Positions 15,229-23,762 of a stretch of DNA of 64,000 bases are shown here, piece by piece. The DNA is from PALSA-612 sp963704335. Its GTDB lineage: Bacteria > Actinomycetota > Thermoleophilia > Gaiellales > Gaiellaceae. The stretch lies in assembly GCA_963704335.1 (NCBI GenBank), contig OY969889.1, positions 372,001 through 436,000 of the forward strand, given 5' to 3'. A program made the translations under genes and the position numbers. Positions within the stretch are counted from its first letter, which is position 1. Each line of letters starts with the position of its first letter. Below the pieces are notes generated by a model. That model saw only the letters and a program-made list of their open reading frames with translations, had not been told where the DNA came from and did not search any database.

Positions 15229-17300
15229 TCGCGCTCGACCTTGACGTAGCCGTGGTCGACGCGCACCGTCCAGCGACGGTCGAAGCATGGAATGCCGGTC
15301 AGCCGCAGCCCTCCCACCCAGGACGGCAGCTCCACGGGCGCCGCCGTCTCGAGCGTCTGCCGGCGGCGCGACGGCTCGAGACCCAGCAACACGCGCAGCA
15401 GGAGGATCGGGGTCGCAGCCGCCCACGCCTGCGGCCGCGCGGCGGTGGGATACGCGATGGGGAACGGCGTCTCCGCCCGCGGCAGGCCGGCGAACACCTC
15501 CGGCAGCTGGTGATCGAGGTACGCGGCGGCCTGCAACATGCGGTGCACGATCTTCTGGGCCTCCGGCCAGCGCCGGTAGCGGGCGAGGCCGAGCGCGATC
15601 AGTGAATTGTCATGAGGCCAGACGGTGCCGTTGTGGTACGCGAGCGGGTTGTAGGCCGCGTCCCCGGAGGACATCGTGCGCACGCCCCACCCCGACCACA
15701 GCTCCTCGCCCATCAGCCGGTCGACGACGGCATCCGCCCGCTCGGAGGGGACGATCCCGCTCCACAGCAGATGGCCCATGTTCGAGCACATGGAATCAAC
15801 GGGACGCTTGTCGCCGTCGAGTGCAAGGGCGTAGTAGCCGCCGCGCTCCTCGATCCAGTACGCGTCGTTGAACGCCCGCCGCAGCTCCTTTGCCTCTCGA
15901 TCGAGGCGGTCGCCGAGCTCCCGGTCCCGCCACGCCTCGCGCGCGATCTCGGCCATGCGCTGCTTCGCGTCGAAGACGTAGCCCTGCACCTCACAGGGCG
16001 CGATCGGCGGCTGCGCCACCCGGCCGTCCGCGAAGCGCTGTGAGTCGTGCGAGTCCTTCCACGACTGGTTGTCGAGCCCGCGCTGAGAGCGCTTCTGGTA
16101 CTCGACGAAGCCGTCGCCGTCGCGATCGCCGTAGCGGTCGATCCACTCGAGCGCCCGCATGGCGGGCTCGCGCAGCTTCGTCACGAGCCGCGTGTCGTCG
16201 GTCCACCGCCAGACCTCCGAGAGCAGGATGAGGTAGAGCGGCGTCGCGTCGACCGTGCCGTAGTAGCGCTTGAACCACGACTCCGAAGCCTTGCCGCGCC
16301 GAACCTCGTGCACGATCTTCCCCGGCTCCGCGTCGAGCTCCGGGTCATCTTCGGTCGCCTGCAGCTCCGCGAGCTCCTCGACGACGCTGCGTGCCAGCTC
16401 CGGCCCCAGCAGCATCGTCTGGATGCCCGTCACTATCGAGTCGCGGCCGAACACCGTCATGAACCACGGCATGCCGGCCGCCGGTAGCCGCCCGACGGCG
16501 ACCCGCCCGTTGTCCTTGGCGCGGATGCGCAGCGCGGCGAGGTCCGAGATCGACTGCGAGACCGAGCGCTCGAGGTCGTCCCAGTCGGCACGCAGCTGCG
16601 GAACCCGGAGCTGCCAGGCGGTGAGCGAGTCGCGCACGTGCTGGAGCTCTTCGCCGAACCGGCGCTCAGCCGTCTTCGGATGCACGACCTCCCCCGACGG
16701 CGAGGGCACGACGTCGACGACGAGCTCCCAGCGCTCGCGCGGCTGCAGGTCGATCGCATAAGTCGCCCACCCCCCGTCCACGCGGCTAGGAGGCTGCGAG
16801 AGGATCACCTGCGTCGTGGCGCTGCCGGCGGGGTCCGCCAGCAGGAACTGGCTCTCCTCGGCGACGAAGCGCGGCTCGGCCAGCGGCGGCAGCGGCGGCG
16901 CCTGCAACGGGTCGCCGAACGAGAAGTCGTACGACTTCACCGTGAAGATGTCTGCGAAGTCCGAGCCGATCTCGAGCGCAACCTGGAACGAGACGGGCTC
17001 GGTGCCCTGGTTCTGGAACGTGATGTGATCCTGCATGGCGTCGCCCACGAAGCGAGAGCGGGCGATCGAGAGCGTGTCCTGCGGCAGCGACTCCATCGGA
17101 CAGTTGCGCAGAAAGAAGGCAGCCGAGTAGTACTCGACCTTGTCCGAGGTCAGTAGCAGCGGCAGACGTCCCTCGACGGTGAGCCGGAAGACGGAGAGGT
17201 ACCGCGTGTCGTCCGCGAAGAAACCGCCCGTCTCGTCCCCGAGGTCGCCGCGCTCATCGCAGATGCAGAAGGTCGTGCCCTCGAGGATCGTGAGCGTCAC
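15225..17300 (-). CDS. Amylo-alpha-1,6-glucosidase / glycogen-debranching-type protein
   Basis: This 691-residue cytoplasmic protein has two parts. An N-terminal beta-rich domain (residues 1-210; TFCICDERGDLGDETGGFFADDTRYLS) matches the bacterial debranching-enzyme N-terminal domain. A C-terminal (alpha/alpha)6 barrel follows, with MPWFMTVFGRDSIVTG, DNQSWKDSHDSQRFADG, EVQGYVFDAKQRMA and YHNGTVWPHDNSLIALGLARY. Acidic residues Asp and Glu within these motifs are the likely catalytic pair. The product probably hydrolyses alpha-1,6 branches or related glucosides. It is the first gene of the GT4-bolA-grxD group. It lacks the 4-alpha-glucanotransferase half of eukaryotic debranching enzymes. Confidence 0.88.
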   Translation of the reverse strand: MTLTILEGTTFCICDERGDLGDETGGFFADDTRYLSVFRLTVEGRLPLLLTSDKVEYYSAAFFLRNCPMESLPQDTLSIARSRFVGDAMQDHITFQNQGTEPVSFQVALEIGSDFADIFTVKSYDFSFGDPLQAPPLPPLAEPRFVAEESQFLLADPAGSATTQVILSQPPSRVDGGWATYAIDLQPRERWELVVDVVPSPSGEVVHPKTAERRFGEELQHVRDSLTAWQLRVPQLRADWDDLERSVSQSISDLAALRIRAKDNGRVAVGRLPAAGMPWFMTVFGRDSIVTGIQTMLLGPELARSVVEELAELQATEDDPELDAEPGKIVHEVRRGKASESWFKRYYGTVDATPLYLILLSEVWRWTDDTRLVTKLREPAMRALEWIDRYGDRDGDGFVEYQKRSQRGLDNQSWKDSHDSQRFADGRVAQPPIAPCEVQGYVFDAKQRMAEIAREAWRDRELGDRLDREAKELRRAFNDAYWIEERGGYYALALDGDKRPVDSMCSNMGHLLWSGIVPSERADAVVDRLMGEELWSGWGVRTMSSGDAAYNPLAYHNGTVWPHDNSLIALGLARYRRWPEAQKIVHRMLQAAAYLDHQLPEVFAGLPRAETPFPIAYPTAARPQAWAAATPILLLRVLLGLEPSRRRQTLETAAPVELPSWVGGLRLTGIPCFDRRWTVRVDHGYVKVERE

Positions 17301-17347
17301 GGCGGCAGGCTACCGATCGGGTCGGTGACGTGATACGAAACCGCAGC

Positions 17348-18130
17348 ATGGCAGAGGACGCCCAGCGGCACCGGCTACGGGCGACCTTCGACACGGTGGC
17401 CGAGGGCTATGAGGACGCGCGGCCCGTGGCGCCTGCCGAGGTCTTCGACGATCTCGTCGAACATGCTCGCTTGGAGCCGGGGGCGCGGCTGCTCGAGATC
17501 GGTTGCGGCACGGGACAGGCCACGTTGCCCCTGGCGGAGCGTGGCTTCTCGATCCTCGCCGTCGAGCTCGGCGCGAACCTCGTGGAGCTTGCGCAGCGCA
17601 AGCTCGCCGCCTTTCCTGATGTCGAGATCGTCACATCCTCCTTCGAGGAGTGGGACTCAGCAGACGAGCTCTTCGACGCCGTCGTCTCCTTCAACGCCTT
17701 TCACTGGCTAGACCCTGACGTCCGCTTCACGAAGTCCGCGTCCGTGCTGCGGCCCGGCGGATCGCTCGGCGTCTTCGGTTCCGCATTCGTGGTGCACGAC
17801 GCTGCAGACGCAACGTGGCTCGAGGTCGTCGAGGACGAAGCGTCCACCGCGGGCTTCGAGCCGCGTCACGTCAACGACTTGCACGACCGCTCGAACGACT
17901 TTACGGAGGGCGGGTACTTCAGCACCGTCGTCCGCAGGACCTATCTCTCGAATCTCACGTACGGCACGGACGATTACCTCGCGTTACTCGCGTCGATGTC
18001 GACGTATCGAGGTCTCCCGGATGACGTGCGGGACGAGCTGTTCGCCTGTCTCAGGGAGCGGATCGACGCGGGCGGTGGCACTATCAGCCCGACGCGAGCC
18101 GACGTGCTGTACGTAGCTACAACCGCCTGA
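17348..18130 (+). CDS. Class I SAM-dependent methyltransferase
   Basis: This protein has 260 residues. The ATG at 17348 gives the normal start MAEDAQRHRLRATFDTVAEGYEDARP; an in-frame GTG lies 18 nt upstream. Motif I is LLEIGCGTGQATLPLA, followed by an acidic residue at the end of beta2 (VELGANLVELAQRKL), FDAVVSFNAFHWLDPDV as motif IV and LRPGGSLGVFG as post-motif. This is the Methyltransf_11/25-like family with unknown substrate. It is convergent with, and overlaps by 14 nt, the CDF transporter gene. Confidence 0.85.
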   Translation: MAEDAQRHRLRATFDTVAEGYEDARPVAPAEVFDDLVEHARLEPGARLLEIGCGTGQATLPLAERGFSILAVELGANLVELAQRKLAAFPDVEIVTSSFEEWDSADELFDAVVSFNAFHWLDPDVRFTKSASVLRPGGSLGVFGSAFVVHDAADATWLEVVEDEASTAGFEPRHVNDLHDRSNDFTEGGYFSTVVRRTYLSNLTYGTDDYLALLASMSTYRGLPDDVRDELFACLRERIDAGGGTISPTRADVLYVATTA

Positions 18131-19022
18131 GCTCGACGCTGGCGCTGGTCGCGAGCCCAGCGTGGTCGACCTGGAGCGTCGTGTGCTCGAGGGCGAAGCG
18201 CTCGCGTAGCTGAGCCTCGATCTGCCGGCGGATCGCGTGGCAGTCCGCACCGGGCTCCACGAGGACGTGTGCCGACAGCGCGGGGAAGCCCGACGTGATC
18301 GTCCAGACATGGAGGTCGTGCACCTCGACCACGTGCGGGACCGTCGCGATCGTCCGACCGACGTCCTCGGCGGCCATGCCTGCCGGGGTCGCCTCGAGCA
18401 GGATGCCGACGGACTCGCTGAGGAGCCGCCAGGAGCTGACGAGGATCAGCACGCCGATCAGCAGCGCCACGAGTGGGTCAGCGAGCTCCCACCCGGTCGC
18501 GAGGACGACGCAGCCGGCGACGATCACGCCGACCGAGCCGAGCAGATCGGCGAGCACGTGGAGCAGCGCACCGCGGACGTTCAGGCTGCTGCTGCCCCGG
18601 CGATGGAGCACGCCGGCAGCGAGGAGATTGACACCCAGCCCGATCACGCCGACAGCGAGCACCCAGCCGCCCTCGACCTGCGGAGGATCGGACAAGCGTC
18701 GCGCCGCCGCCACGAAGATCCAGATCGCGACGACGACGAGCAGCACCCCGTTCGCGAGCGCCGCGAGAATCTCGGCGCGCCGGTAGCCGAAGCTCCGCTG
18801 AGGCGTAGCCGGCCGGCCGGCAAGCCAGGCCGCGAAGAGGGCGAGCGCCAGCGACCCGGCATCGGAGAGCATGTGGCCGGCGTCGGCGAGCACCGCCAGC
18901 GAGTCGGCGAGTAGGCCCACCACCACCTCCACGACCAGGAACGAGGCAATGAGCACGAGGGCCGCCGAGAGCGCCCGCCGGTCGGCGCGCAAGCGTGCGT
19001 GCTCCTGGCCGTGAGCGTGCAT
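18117..19022 (-). CDS. czcD: Cation diffusion facilitator (CDF) family metal exporter
   Basis: This 301-residue inner-membrane protein is expected to export Zn2+ or a related divalent metal by proton antiport. There are six transmembrane helices. HMLSDAGSLALALFA (TM2) and HVLADLLGSVGVIVAG (TM5) carry the two HxxxD metal sites that define Zn-transporting CDFs. The His-rich start (MHAHGQEHARLRADRR) and the cytoplasmic C-terminal domain (VHDLHVWTITSGFPALSAHVLV) fit the CzcD-like subfamily. No metal-responsive regulator is adjacent. Confidence 0.92.
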   Translation of the reverse strand: MHAHGQEHARLRADRRALSAALVLIASFLVVEVVVGLLADSLAVLADAGHMLSDAGSLALALFAAWLAGRPATPQRSFGYRRAEILAALANGVLLVVVAIWIFVAAARRLSDPPQVEGGWVLAVGVIGLGVNLLAAGVLHRRGSSSLNVRGALLHVLADLLGSVGVIVAGCVVLATGWELADPLVALLIGVLILVSSWRLLSESVGILLEATPAGMAAEDVGRTIATVPHVVEVHDLHVWTITSGFPALSAHVLVEPGADCHAIRRQIEAQLRERFALEHTTLQVDHAGLATSASVELRRL

Positions 19023-19109
19023 TGCGGCAGGCTATCCCGTCCCGGAGGCAGCCGCTTTACGCCAAATTTACGTCGGTAGCAGGCACAATGGCCTATAACA
19101 ACGTCGGAA

Positions 19110-19745
19110 GTGGCCCGCAAGACTCTTCATCTGTGGATCGGCGCCGCGGCTCTCGTAGCGCTCCTCGCCGCCGGCTCTGCCGTCGCCGTCATGCCTAAGC
19201 CGCCCGCAAAGCCAGGTGGCGGCGCACCGGCCGTGGCGATTCCGCTCCGTGCCAGCCTGAGCGCAGCTCAGGTGCCGTCCCTCCAAGCGACATCGACCGC
19301 TACAGGGCGCTTCCTGGGAGCTCTCGTGCGTGGCGGATTCAGTGGCCGCGGAGAGCGCCCCACCGTCTCCTGGGGCCTCTTCTGGGCGATCGGCGTGCAG
19401 AACACGACCGGCCCCATCACCGGAGTAGAGATCCGGTCGGGCGAGGTCACTGCGACCGCCAGCTCTGTCTTCCTCACCCTCTGCAGCCCGTGCAACATGG
19501 CGGCCAACGCTGCCAGCGCCGGCCAGACGATGCTCGGCGGCAGGCTTCCCAACCTCACCCAGCAGCAGGTGACTGCGCTCCGTACGGCTGACCTCTACGT
19601 CAACGTCACGACGGCCGCGAATCCCGCAGGCGAGTTGCGCGGGCCGATCACGCGGCGCTCGCCGGTGACGTCGGCCGCTCCGCCGAACAACCGCCAGCCC
19701 AACCCGCTCAAGCCGGGCTCGCCGGGCAAGGTCACCGGCCCGTAA
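19110..19745 (+). CDS. Secreted CHRD-domain protein
   Basis: This 211-residue exported protein is read from GTG. A signal peptide (residues 1-27, LWIGAAALVALLAAGSAVAV) is followed by a CHRD domain (about 45-185). The conserved end of that domain, LRTADLYVNVTTAANPAGELRGPI, is clear, and a CSPC pair lies at its centre. CHRD domains occur in chordin and in many bacterial surface or secreted proteins of unknown function. The Pro/Lys-rich tail has no sorting motif or membrane anchor. It is transcribed divergently from the CDF gene. Confidence 0.85.
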   Translation: MARKTLHLWIGAAALVALLAAGSAVAVMPKPPAKPGGGAPAVAIPLRASLSAAQVPSLQATSTATGRFLGALVRGGFSGRGERPTVSWGLFWAIGVQNTTGPITGVEIRSGEVTATASSVFLTLCSPCNMAANAASAGQTMLGGRLPNLTQQQVTALRTADLYVNVTTAANPAGELRGPITRRSPVTSAAPPNNRQPNPLKPGSPGKVTGP

Positions 19746-19749
19746 GACC

Positions 19750-20127
19750 TCACCGGCTCCGGTACGGCGCCAGGTCCACGTTGACGTCGACGAGCGGCTG
19801 GCGGTCGGCTGCCCCGAGTCGATCTGTGCGCAGTGCCTTTATGTGCAGCGTCTCGTAACCCGCAAGCGCGGCGTTGGCTGCCACCTCGTCCCGCAGGCGA
19901 ACCAGCTCTCGCAGCCCGATCTCGATGGCGGGGTCGCCGGGTCGTTCGGGGTAGATGCTGACGTCGTTCAGCGTGACGGTGGAGCCCTGGACGCTGACGA
20001 TCGCCCAGGTACGCACCTTTCCCGCCGGCGTTTCGAGCGGATGCCGGTACACGGCGCCGTCGCGCATCGCGCGTCGGGCGCGACGACGGGCGTAACCCGC
20101 GGACAGCTTGCGTACGGCGTCCTGCAC
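19750..20127 (-). CDS. Hypothetical protein
   Basis: This is a 125-residue reading frame from GTG, convergent with the CHRD gene. The N-terminus is strongly basic (RKLSAGYARRRARRAMRDG). The remainder contains a regular beta-alpha pattern (VRTWAIVSVQGSTVTLNDVSIYPE, then IEIGLRELVRLRDEVAANAA, then LVDVNVDLAPYR) with codon use like its neighbours. There is no signal peptide or membrane segment, and I recognise no family. Confidence 0.55.
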   Translation of the reverse strand: MQDAVRKLSAGYARRRARRAMRDGAVYRHPLETPAGKVRTWAIVSVQGSTVTLNDVSIYPERPGDPAIEIGLRELVRLRDEVAANAALAGYETLHIKALRTDRLGAADRQPLVDVNVDLAPYRSR

Positions 20128-20254
20128 GGCTCGTAGTCTTACCTCGCACGGAGCAGGAAATGCCGCGCCGGCGGTGTAGACACGGCAGAAGCGATCTGGT
20201 ATGAACCGGTACTCAGCGTGATCGGTGCGCCCCGGAGACCACGAAAGGAGTCAC

Positions 20255-20701
20255 ATGACCGAGTCTGAAAGCGGCGTCGAGACGGGGATCTCACGTCGCA
20301 AAGCGATCAAACTCGGCGCCCTAGGCGCCGCCGGAGGCGCCGCAGCCTGGCTGCTTCCGGGGACGGCGGGCGCCGCGCGGAGGCTCGCACCGCCCGGAAT
20401 CTGCGCCCGCGGTTCCGGTGACGCATGCGGGCGTCCAACCCGCCAGTGCGGGACCAGCAAGGGCGCGGACAGCTTCGGCGCTCTCTGCGTCTGTGCCGCG
20501 GACAGCCGGACGCCGGCAACGCACTGCGTCGAGGATCGCCCGGATCTCGAGATCATCAAGTGTGTCGACAGGCTCGACTGCGAGCCCGGGCAGCTCTGCG
20601 TCAAGCGCTGCATCGAGGAAGAGGGCCTCGGGCTCAACGTCAGCATTTGCGCGTGGCCGTGCAGCAAGGGCCCCGTGATCGAAGACGGTGAGGACGAGTA
20701 A
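20255..20701 (+). CDS. Tat-exported cysteine-rich protein
   Basis: This protein has 148 residues. ATG 20255 is chosen for the AAAGGAG at 20244-20250. The N-terminus has a twin-arginine signal (SRRKAIKLGALGAAGGAAAW) ending near TAGAA. The mature part of about 105 residues contains 12 cysteines, including a C-x5-C-x5-C-x3-C run around residues 107-123 (DRLDCEPGQLCVKRC). Tat export means it may fold, bind a cofactor or be modified in the cytoplasm before export. Downstream lie a JmjC/cupin_4 oxygenase and, convergent, a membrane protein with two thioredoxin domains. I do not recognise a named family; a structural surface protein or a modified substrate are both possible. Confidence 0.8.
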   Translation: MTESESGVETGISRRKAIKLGALGAAGGAAAWLLPGTAGAARRLAPPGICARGSGDACGRPTRQCGTSKGADSFGALCVCAADSRTPATHCVEDRPDLEIIKCVDRLDCEPGQLCVKRCIEEEGLGLNVSICAWPCSKGPVIEDGEDE

Positions 20702-20725
20702 CCCAAGCCCGCGAACGAGATTCCA

Positions 20726-20753
20726 ACGGAGGGCTCCCACGGGAGCCCTCCGT
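20726..20753 (+). terminator. Hairpin terminator after the Cys-rich gene
   Basis: A perfect 13-bp inverted repeat (ACGGAGGGCTCCC with its complement, 2-nt nominal loop) lies 25 nt after the stop. It is GC-rich and lacks a long T-run (CGTTCTG follows), as is common for actinobacterial terminators. It separates the Cys-rich gene from the oxygenase gene, so the latter would need its own promoter or readthrough. Confidence 0.7.
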
Positions 20754-20803
20754 CGTTCTGTGCCCCTCTGGTCGTCGACGCGGGGACTAGACTCCCGCCC
20801 GAC

Positions 20804-22090
20804 ATGACCTCGGTGGCCGGAGAGACGTACGGGACGCTGGCGGATGAGGACATTCAGACGCTGCACGGCCTGCCTGCAGCCAGGCACCGTCCAGCCGAGC
20901 TGACCCGACCGCCGTCGGCCCGGTCCAGCCCGGCTCTCGGCGCGCTCCGGCGGTGCATCGAGCCCGTCGCGACGGAGGAGTTCCTCTCGGAGATTCTCGA
21001 GCGCCGCCCGTTGCACGTGCCGCGCGACGAGGAGGGACGATTCGACGACCTGCTCTCGCTCGCCGATGCAGAGCAGATGGCGACGTCCGGGGGGCTGCGT
21101 TACCCGGGGTTTCGCCTCGCCATCGAAGGCGTACGCATCGATCCCGACGAGTACACGCTCGACCTTCCGGGAACACCTGCTGCGCTGCCCGACGTCGCCG
21201 ACACGGGCAAGGTCCTGACGGCGTTCGACGCCGGGGCAACCATCGCCCTCCAGGGCCTTCAGTACACCCACCCGCCACTGGCGCGGTTCAGCCGATCGCT
21301 CGAGGCGGAGCTCACCCACCCCGTGCAGGCGAATGCGTACTTCACGCCGCCCGATGCGCAGGGCTTCTCCCGTCACTTCGACACGCACGACGTGTTCTCG
21401 CTCCAGATCGTCGGCGAGAAGCGGTGGCTCGTCTTCGAACCTTCGCTCGAGCTGGCGGCGCCCGGCCAGAACCGCAGGCCCGAGGCCGTGACACGAGGGG
21501 AGCCCGTGCTCGACGTCGTCCTCCGGCCCGGTGACACGCTCTACCTCCCCCGCGGCTGGGTGCACGAGGTCTTCACGTCGGAGACGCTCTCGCTGGCAGT
21601 CACCTTCGGCGTCATCACGTACGCATGGGTCGATGACCTGCGCGCCGTCGTAGCCGAGTGCCTCGAGGACGTCGAGTTCCGGCGCTCGGTGCCGGAAAGC
21701 GGTGAGATGGAGGACGACCTCGTCGGCATGCTCGCACAGCGCCTCGCGCCCGCCGAGGTTGCGCGGCGGCGGCGGCAACAGTTCGTGCCCACGCGCCGGC
21801 CCGTGCTCGAGGGGCACCTGGCGGAAGTTCGAACCGTGGAAGACATCGGGCTCTCGACTCCACTCGAGCGCCTGCCGACGGTGGTCGCCGACCTCTACGA
21901 CACGATTCTCGTGTTCGAGGGGAAGACGATGACCTTCCCCGACCATGCATGCGAGGCCGTCGAGGAGGTCACGACGCGGGAGGGAACGTTCACGGCGGCC
22001 GAGCTGCCGGGGCTTCCGGACGACGAGAGCCGGCTGACGCTTGTCAGGCGGTTGATCCGCGAGGGCTTCCTGCGGCAAGCTCGCAAATAG
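20804..22090 (+). CDS. JmjC/cupin_4-domain oxygenase (ribosomal-oxygenase-like)
   Basis: This 428-residue protein belongs to the family of Fe(II)/2-oxoglutarate hydroxylases that modify protein side chains (E. coli RoxA/YcfD, human MINA/NO66). FSRHFDTHDVFSLQIVGEKRW supplies the HxD iron ligands (His191, Asp193), and LYLPRGWVHEV supplies the distal His254. The C-terminal third (RTVEDIGLSTPLERLP, LIREGFLRQARK) looks like the winged-helix part of that family. The substrate is unknown. A protein substrate could be ribosomal or the adjacent Cys-rich protein. The 3' end overlaps the convergent thioredoxin gene by 47 nt. Confidence 0.83.
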   Translation: MTSVAGETYGTLADEDIQTLHGLPAARHRPAELTRPPSARSSPALGALRRCIEPVATEEFLSEILERRPLHVPRDEEGRFDDLLSLADAEQMATSGGLRYPGFRLAIEGVRIDPDEYTLDLPGTPAALPDVADTGKVLTAFDAGATIALQGLQYTHPPLARFSRSLEAELTHPVQANAYFTPPDAQGFSRHFDTHDVFSLQIVGEKRWLVFEPSLELAAPGQNRRPEAVTRGEPVLDVVLRPGDTLYLPRGWVHEVFTSETLSLAVTFGVITYAWVDDLRAVVAECLEDVEFRRSVPESGEMEDDLVGMLAQRLAPAEVARRRRQQFVPTRRPVLEGHLAEVRTVEDIGLSTPLERLPTVVADLYDTILVFEGKTMTFPDHACEAVEEVTTREGTFTAAELPGLPDDESRLTLVRRLIREGFLRQARK

Positions 22091-23111
22091 CGGGGCCGCC
22101 CATGGCGACCCGCTCGGCGATCACCCCGTCCCCGTCGATGAGGAACGCGATCGGCGTCGCGAACATCCCGTACTCCTTGGAGACTTCCCAGCTCCGCTGA
22201 AGGAGGACGGGGAACCGAAAGCCGTGCTCTTTCGCCTTCTGGCGGTTCTCCTCCACATCACCGCGGCTGATCATGACCAGTTCGAGCCCGTCGTCCCGCT
22301 CCGAGTCGGCGATCTCGACGAGCTCGGGCGCGAGCGCGTCACACGGCCCGCAATCGACGTCCGAGAAGACGAGCAAGACGTTATGGCCGCGGAAGTCGGT
22401 GAGCGAGCGCATCGTGCCGTCGAGATCCGGGAGGACGAACGTCGGGGCGATCGTGCCCGGCTCGAGGCCGTCGCGCACAAGTCGGCTGCGAGACGTGTCT
22501 TTCAGAGCCATGCCCGCGGACGCGCCGCCACCGTTTCCCTCGGGCGAGATCGGCCACCTCGTGATCATGTCCAGCACGAGGTCGACGCCGATGGCCTGGC
22601 TCGACGCGACTTTGCCGGCGGAGTCGATCAGGTAGCCCGTGGGCGTTCCGGCGGCCTGCATCGCCTCGATCGCCCTGAGCTCGCGGTCGAGGAGGATGTC
22701 GAAGCTCCACCCGTGCTCTGCGGCGAGCGGGCGGAGCTCATCCGCTTCACCCGATGACACGAGTACCACGCGCCGTGCGTCGTCGGGCAGCTCGCTCAGC
22801 TGCGGTGCCAGCTGCTGGCAGTAACCGCAGCCGGGGTTGAAGAAGACGAGTGCGATCTCCCCGCCGCGGTACTCGCCGAGCCGGCGCTCGGCTCCGTCGA
22901 GATCCGTCAGGGCCACGTCGGTAACGTCGCTGCCCACAGGCAGCATCGGCGTCTCGGGCGGCTCGGACGTCAGCTCCTGCACCAGAGCGGCCAGCTGGTG
23001 GCGCTCGTGGTGCGCCCGTCCGTGCTGCTCGAGCAGGCGGACGTAGAGCACGCCGAGCACGATGGCGAGCGCCCACCCGACGGCCAGCAACACGATCAGC
23101 AGAACCTCCAC
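22044..23111 (-). CDS. Membrane-anchored protein with two thioredoxin-like (TlpA/MauD-type) domains
   Basis: This protein has 355 residues from GTG 23111 (MEVLLIVLLAVGWALAIVLG), which puts the membrane anchor at the very N-terminus as in MauD-type proteins; a TTG 27 nt upstream is an alternative. Domain 1 (about 55-190) has FFNPGCGYCQQLAP with Cys95/Cys98 and the cis-Pro loop GTPTGYLID. Domain 2 (about 215-345) has FSDVDCGPCDALAPEL with Cys254/Cys257 and ATPIAFLID. Both redox sites are intact, so this is a double extracytoplasmic thiol oxidoreductase. With the nearby 12-Cys exported protein, a role in its disulfide formation is a reasonable inference. Confidence 0.85.
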   Translation of the reverse strand: MEVLLIVLLAVGWALAIVLGVLYVRLLEQHGRAHHERHQLAALVQELTSEPPETPMLPVGSDVTDVALTDLDGAERRLGEYRGGEIALVFFNPGCGYCQQLAPQLSELPDDARRVVLVSSGEADELRPLAAEHGWSFDILLDRELRAIEAMQAAGTPTGYLIDSAGKVASSQAIGVDLVLDMITRWPISPEGNGGGASAGMALKDTSRSRLVRDGLEPGTIAPTFVLPDLDGTMRSLTDFRGHNVLLVFSDVDCGPCDALAPELVEIADSERDDGLELVMISRGDVEENRQKAKEHGFRFPVLLQRSWEVSKEYGMFATPIAFLIDGDGVIAERVAMGGPAICELAAGSPRGSTA

Positions 23112-23253
23112 GCCGCGGCATTCTGCCTCACGGCTCAACTCTCGCGCGCGCTGTTCGTCTAAGTGAACAAGTGGTGCAGGCGCGCCACTTGAGTGCCGCT
23201 CGAGTCAATCGACCCTGCGCTCACCCGCTCGGGCTGACTCGAGCGGCACATGT

Positions 23254-23352
23254 TTTCCCGAGCCCGCTTCGCTTTCCGCTCGGGGGGTGCGGCCTACGGC
23301 CGCGTTGGAACGCCGACGTGCGTGAGCCGCGCCCGCCATGTCGGTCGCGGCT
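23254..23352 (+). repeat. Three-part hairpin repeat, copy 1
   Basis: The copy has the conserved block CCCGCTTCGCTTTCCGCTCGG (23263-23283), a short hairpin GCGGCC-TAC-GGCCGC (23289-23303) and a 9-bp hairpin (23327-23350, one mismatch) with loop CCATGT. It lies head-to-head with copy 2. No coding frame with a recognisable product covers it. See the findings for the comparison with copies 2-5. Confidence 0.75.
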
Positions 23353-23390
23353 TCTAGCGCGGAAGATCGCCTGAGGCAGCGGTCGCGCCT

Positions 23391-23489
23391 GCGCTCCCGA
23401 CATGGCGGGAGCGCTACCCACGGCTCCGGGTGAACGGCGTCCCCACGGACGCCACACCCGAGCGGAAAGCGAAGCGGGCGAGGGAAGAA
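23391..23489 (-). repeat. Three-part hairpin repeat, copy 2, abutting a tRNA-Val fragment
   Basis: Read on the minus strand, this copy starts directly after the 3' end of the tRNA-Val fragment. The order is conserved block (23458-23487), hairpin GGCGTCC-4 nt-GGACGCC (23436-23453), then a 9-bp hairpin GCGCTCCCG-CCATGT-CGGGAGCGC (23391-23414). It is nearly identical over its first 64 nt to copy 3, which follows tRNA-Lys 14.5 kb away. Confidence 0.8.
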
Positions 23490-23532
23490 TGGGCGGTGAC
23501 GGGGTCGAACCGCCGACCTCCTGCTTGTAAGG
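23490..23532 (-). repeat. tRNA-Val 3'-part fragment, candidate attachment-site copy 1
   Basis: Forty-three bases match the 3' part of tRNA-Val(TAC) at 31631-31703, from the anticodon stem through the T-arm and acceptor end, with five mismatches. The 5' half of a tRNA is absent. The T-stem differs from the resident tRNA but can still pair (GGCGG with CCGTC). This is the expected footprint of an element that integrated at the tRNA 3' end, and it marks the far end of the inferred island. Confidence 0.75.
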
Positions 23533-23762
23533 CGCGCAGCGGGTTTGTTACTACAGATAAGACGAATCGGACGTGCTCGTTGCCCGTTAGCTCAGGCGAG
23601 TACTTGCCAAAGACTTGCCAAGGGGAGGACGATGGCAGTTTCGACGAGTCCGTTCCGACACAGCCGGGTCACCGCGCCCTCCGGTCGCATGGTGTGTCCT
23701 GCAAGCCTGGTCCCGTTCCTGTTGTCGCGTGTCGCCATCGTCTTCCCCTCTTGCTCGTTCTG
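23533..23762. other. Non-coding inner flank of the attachment-site copy
   Basis: No convincing gene is present. Two direct copies of ACTTGCCAA lie at 23602-23610 and 23613-23621 (11-bp spacing), resembling arm-type integrase sites. Similar motifs occur at 29326-29334 and 31541-31561, always on the inner side of a tRNA-Val copy. No integrase coding sequence is seen. Confidence 0.4.

Noticed and set aside
14563..15249. Plus-strand frame opposite the GT4 gene
   Set aside because: It is antisense to conserved GT4 motifs and has no signature of its own.
20321..22078. Long open frame on the minus strand opposite the oxygenase gene (585 codons)
   Set aside because: It is antisense to a well-supported JmjC/cupin_4 gene, its translation is Arg/Gly/Val-rich without family motifs, and long antisense frames are expected at this GC content.
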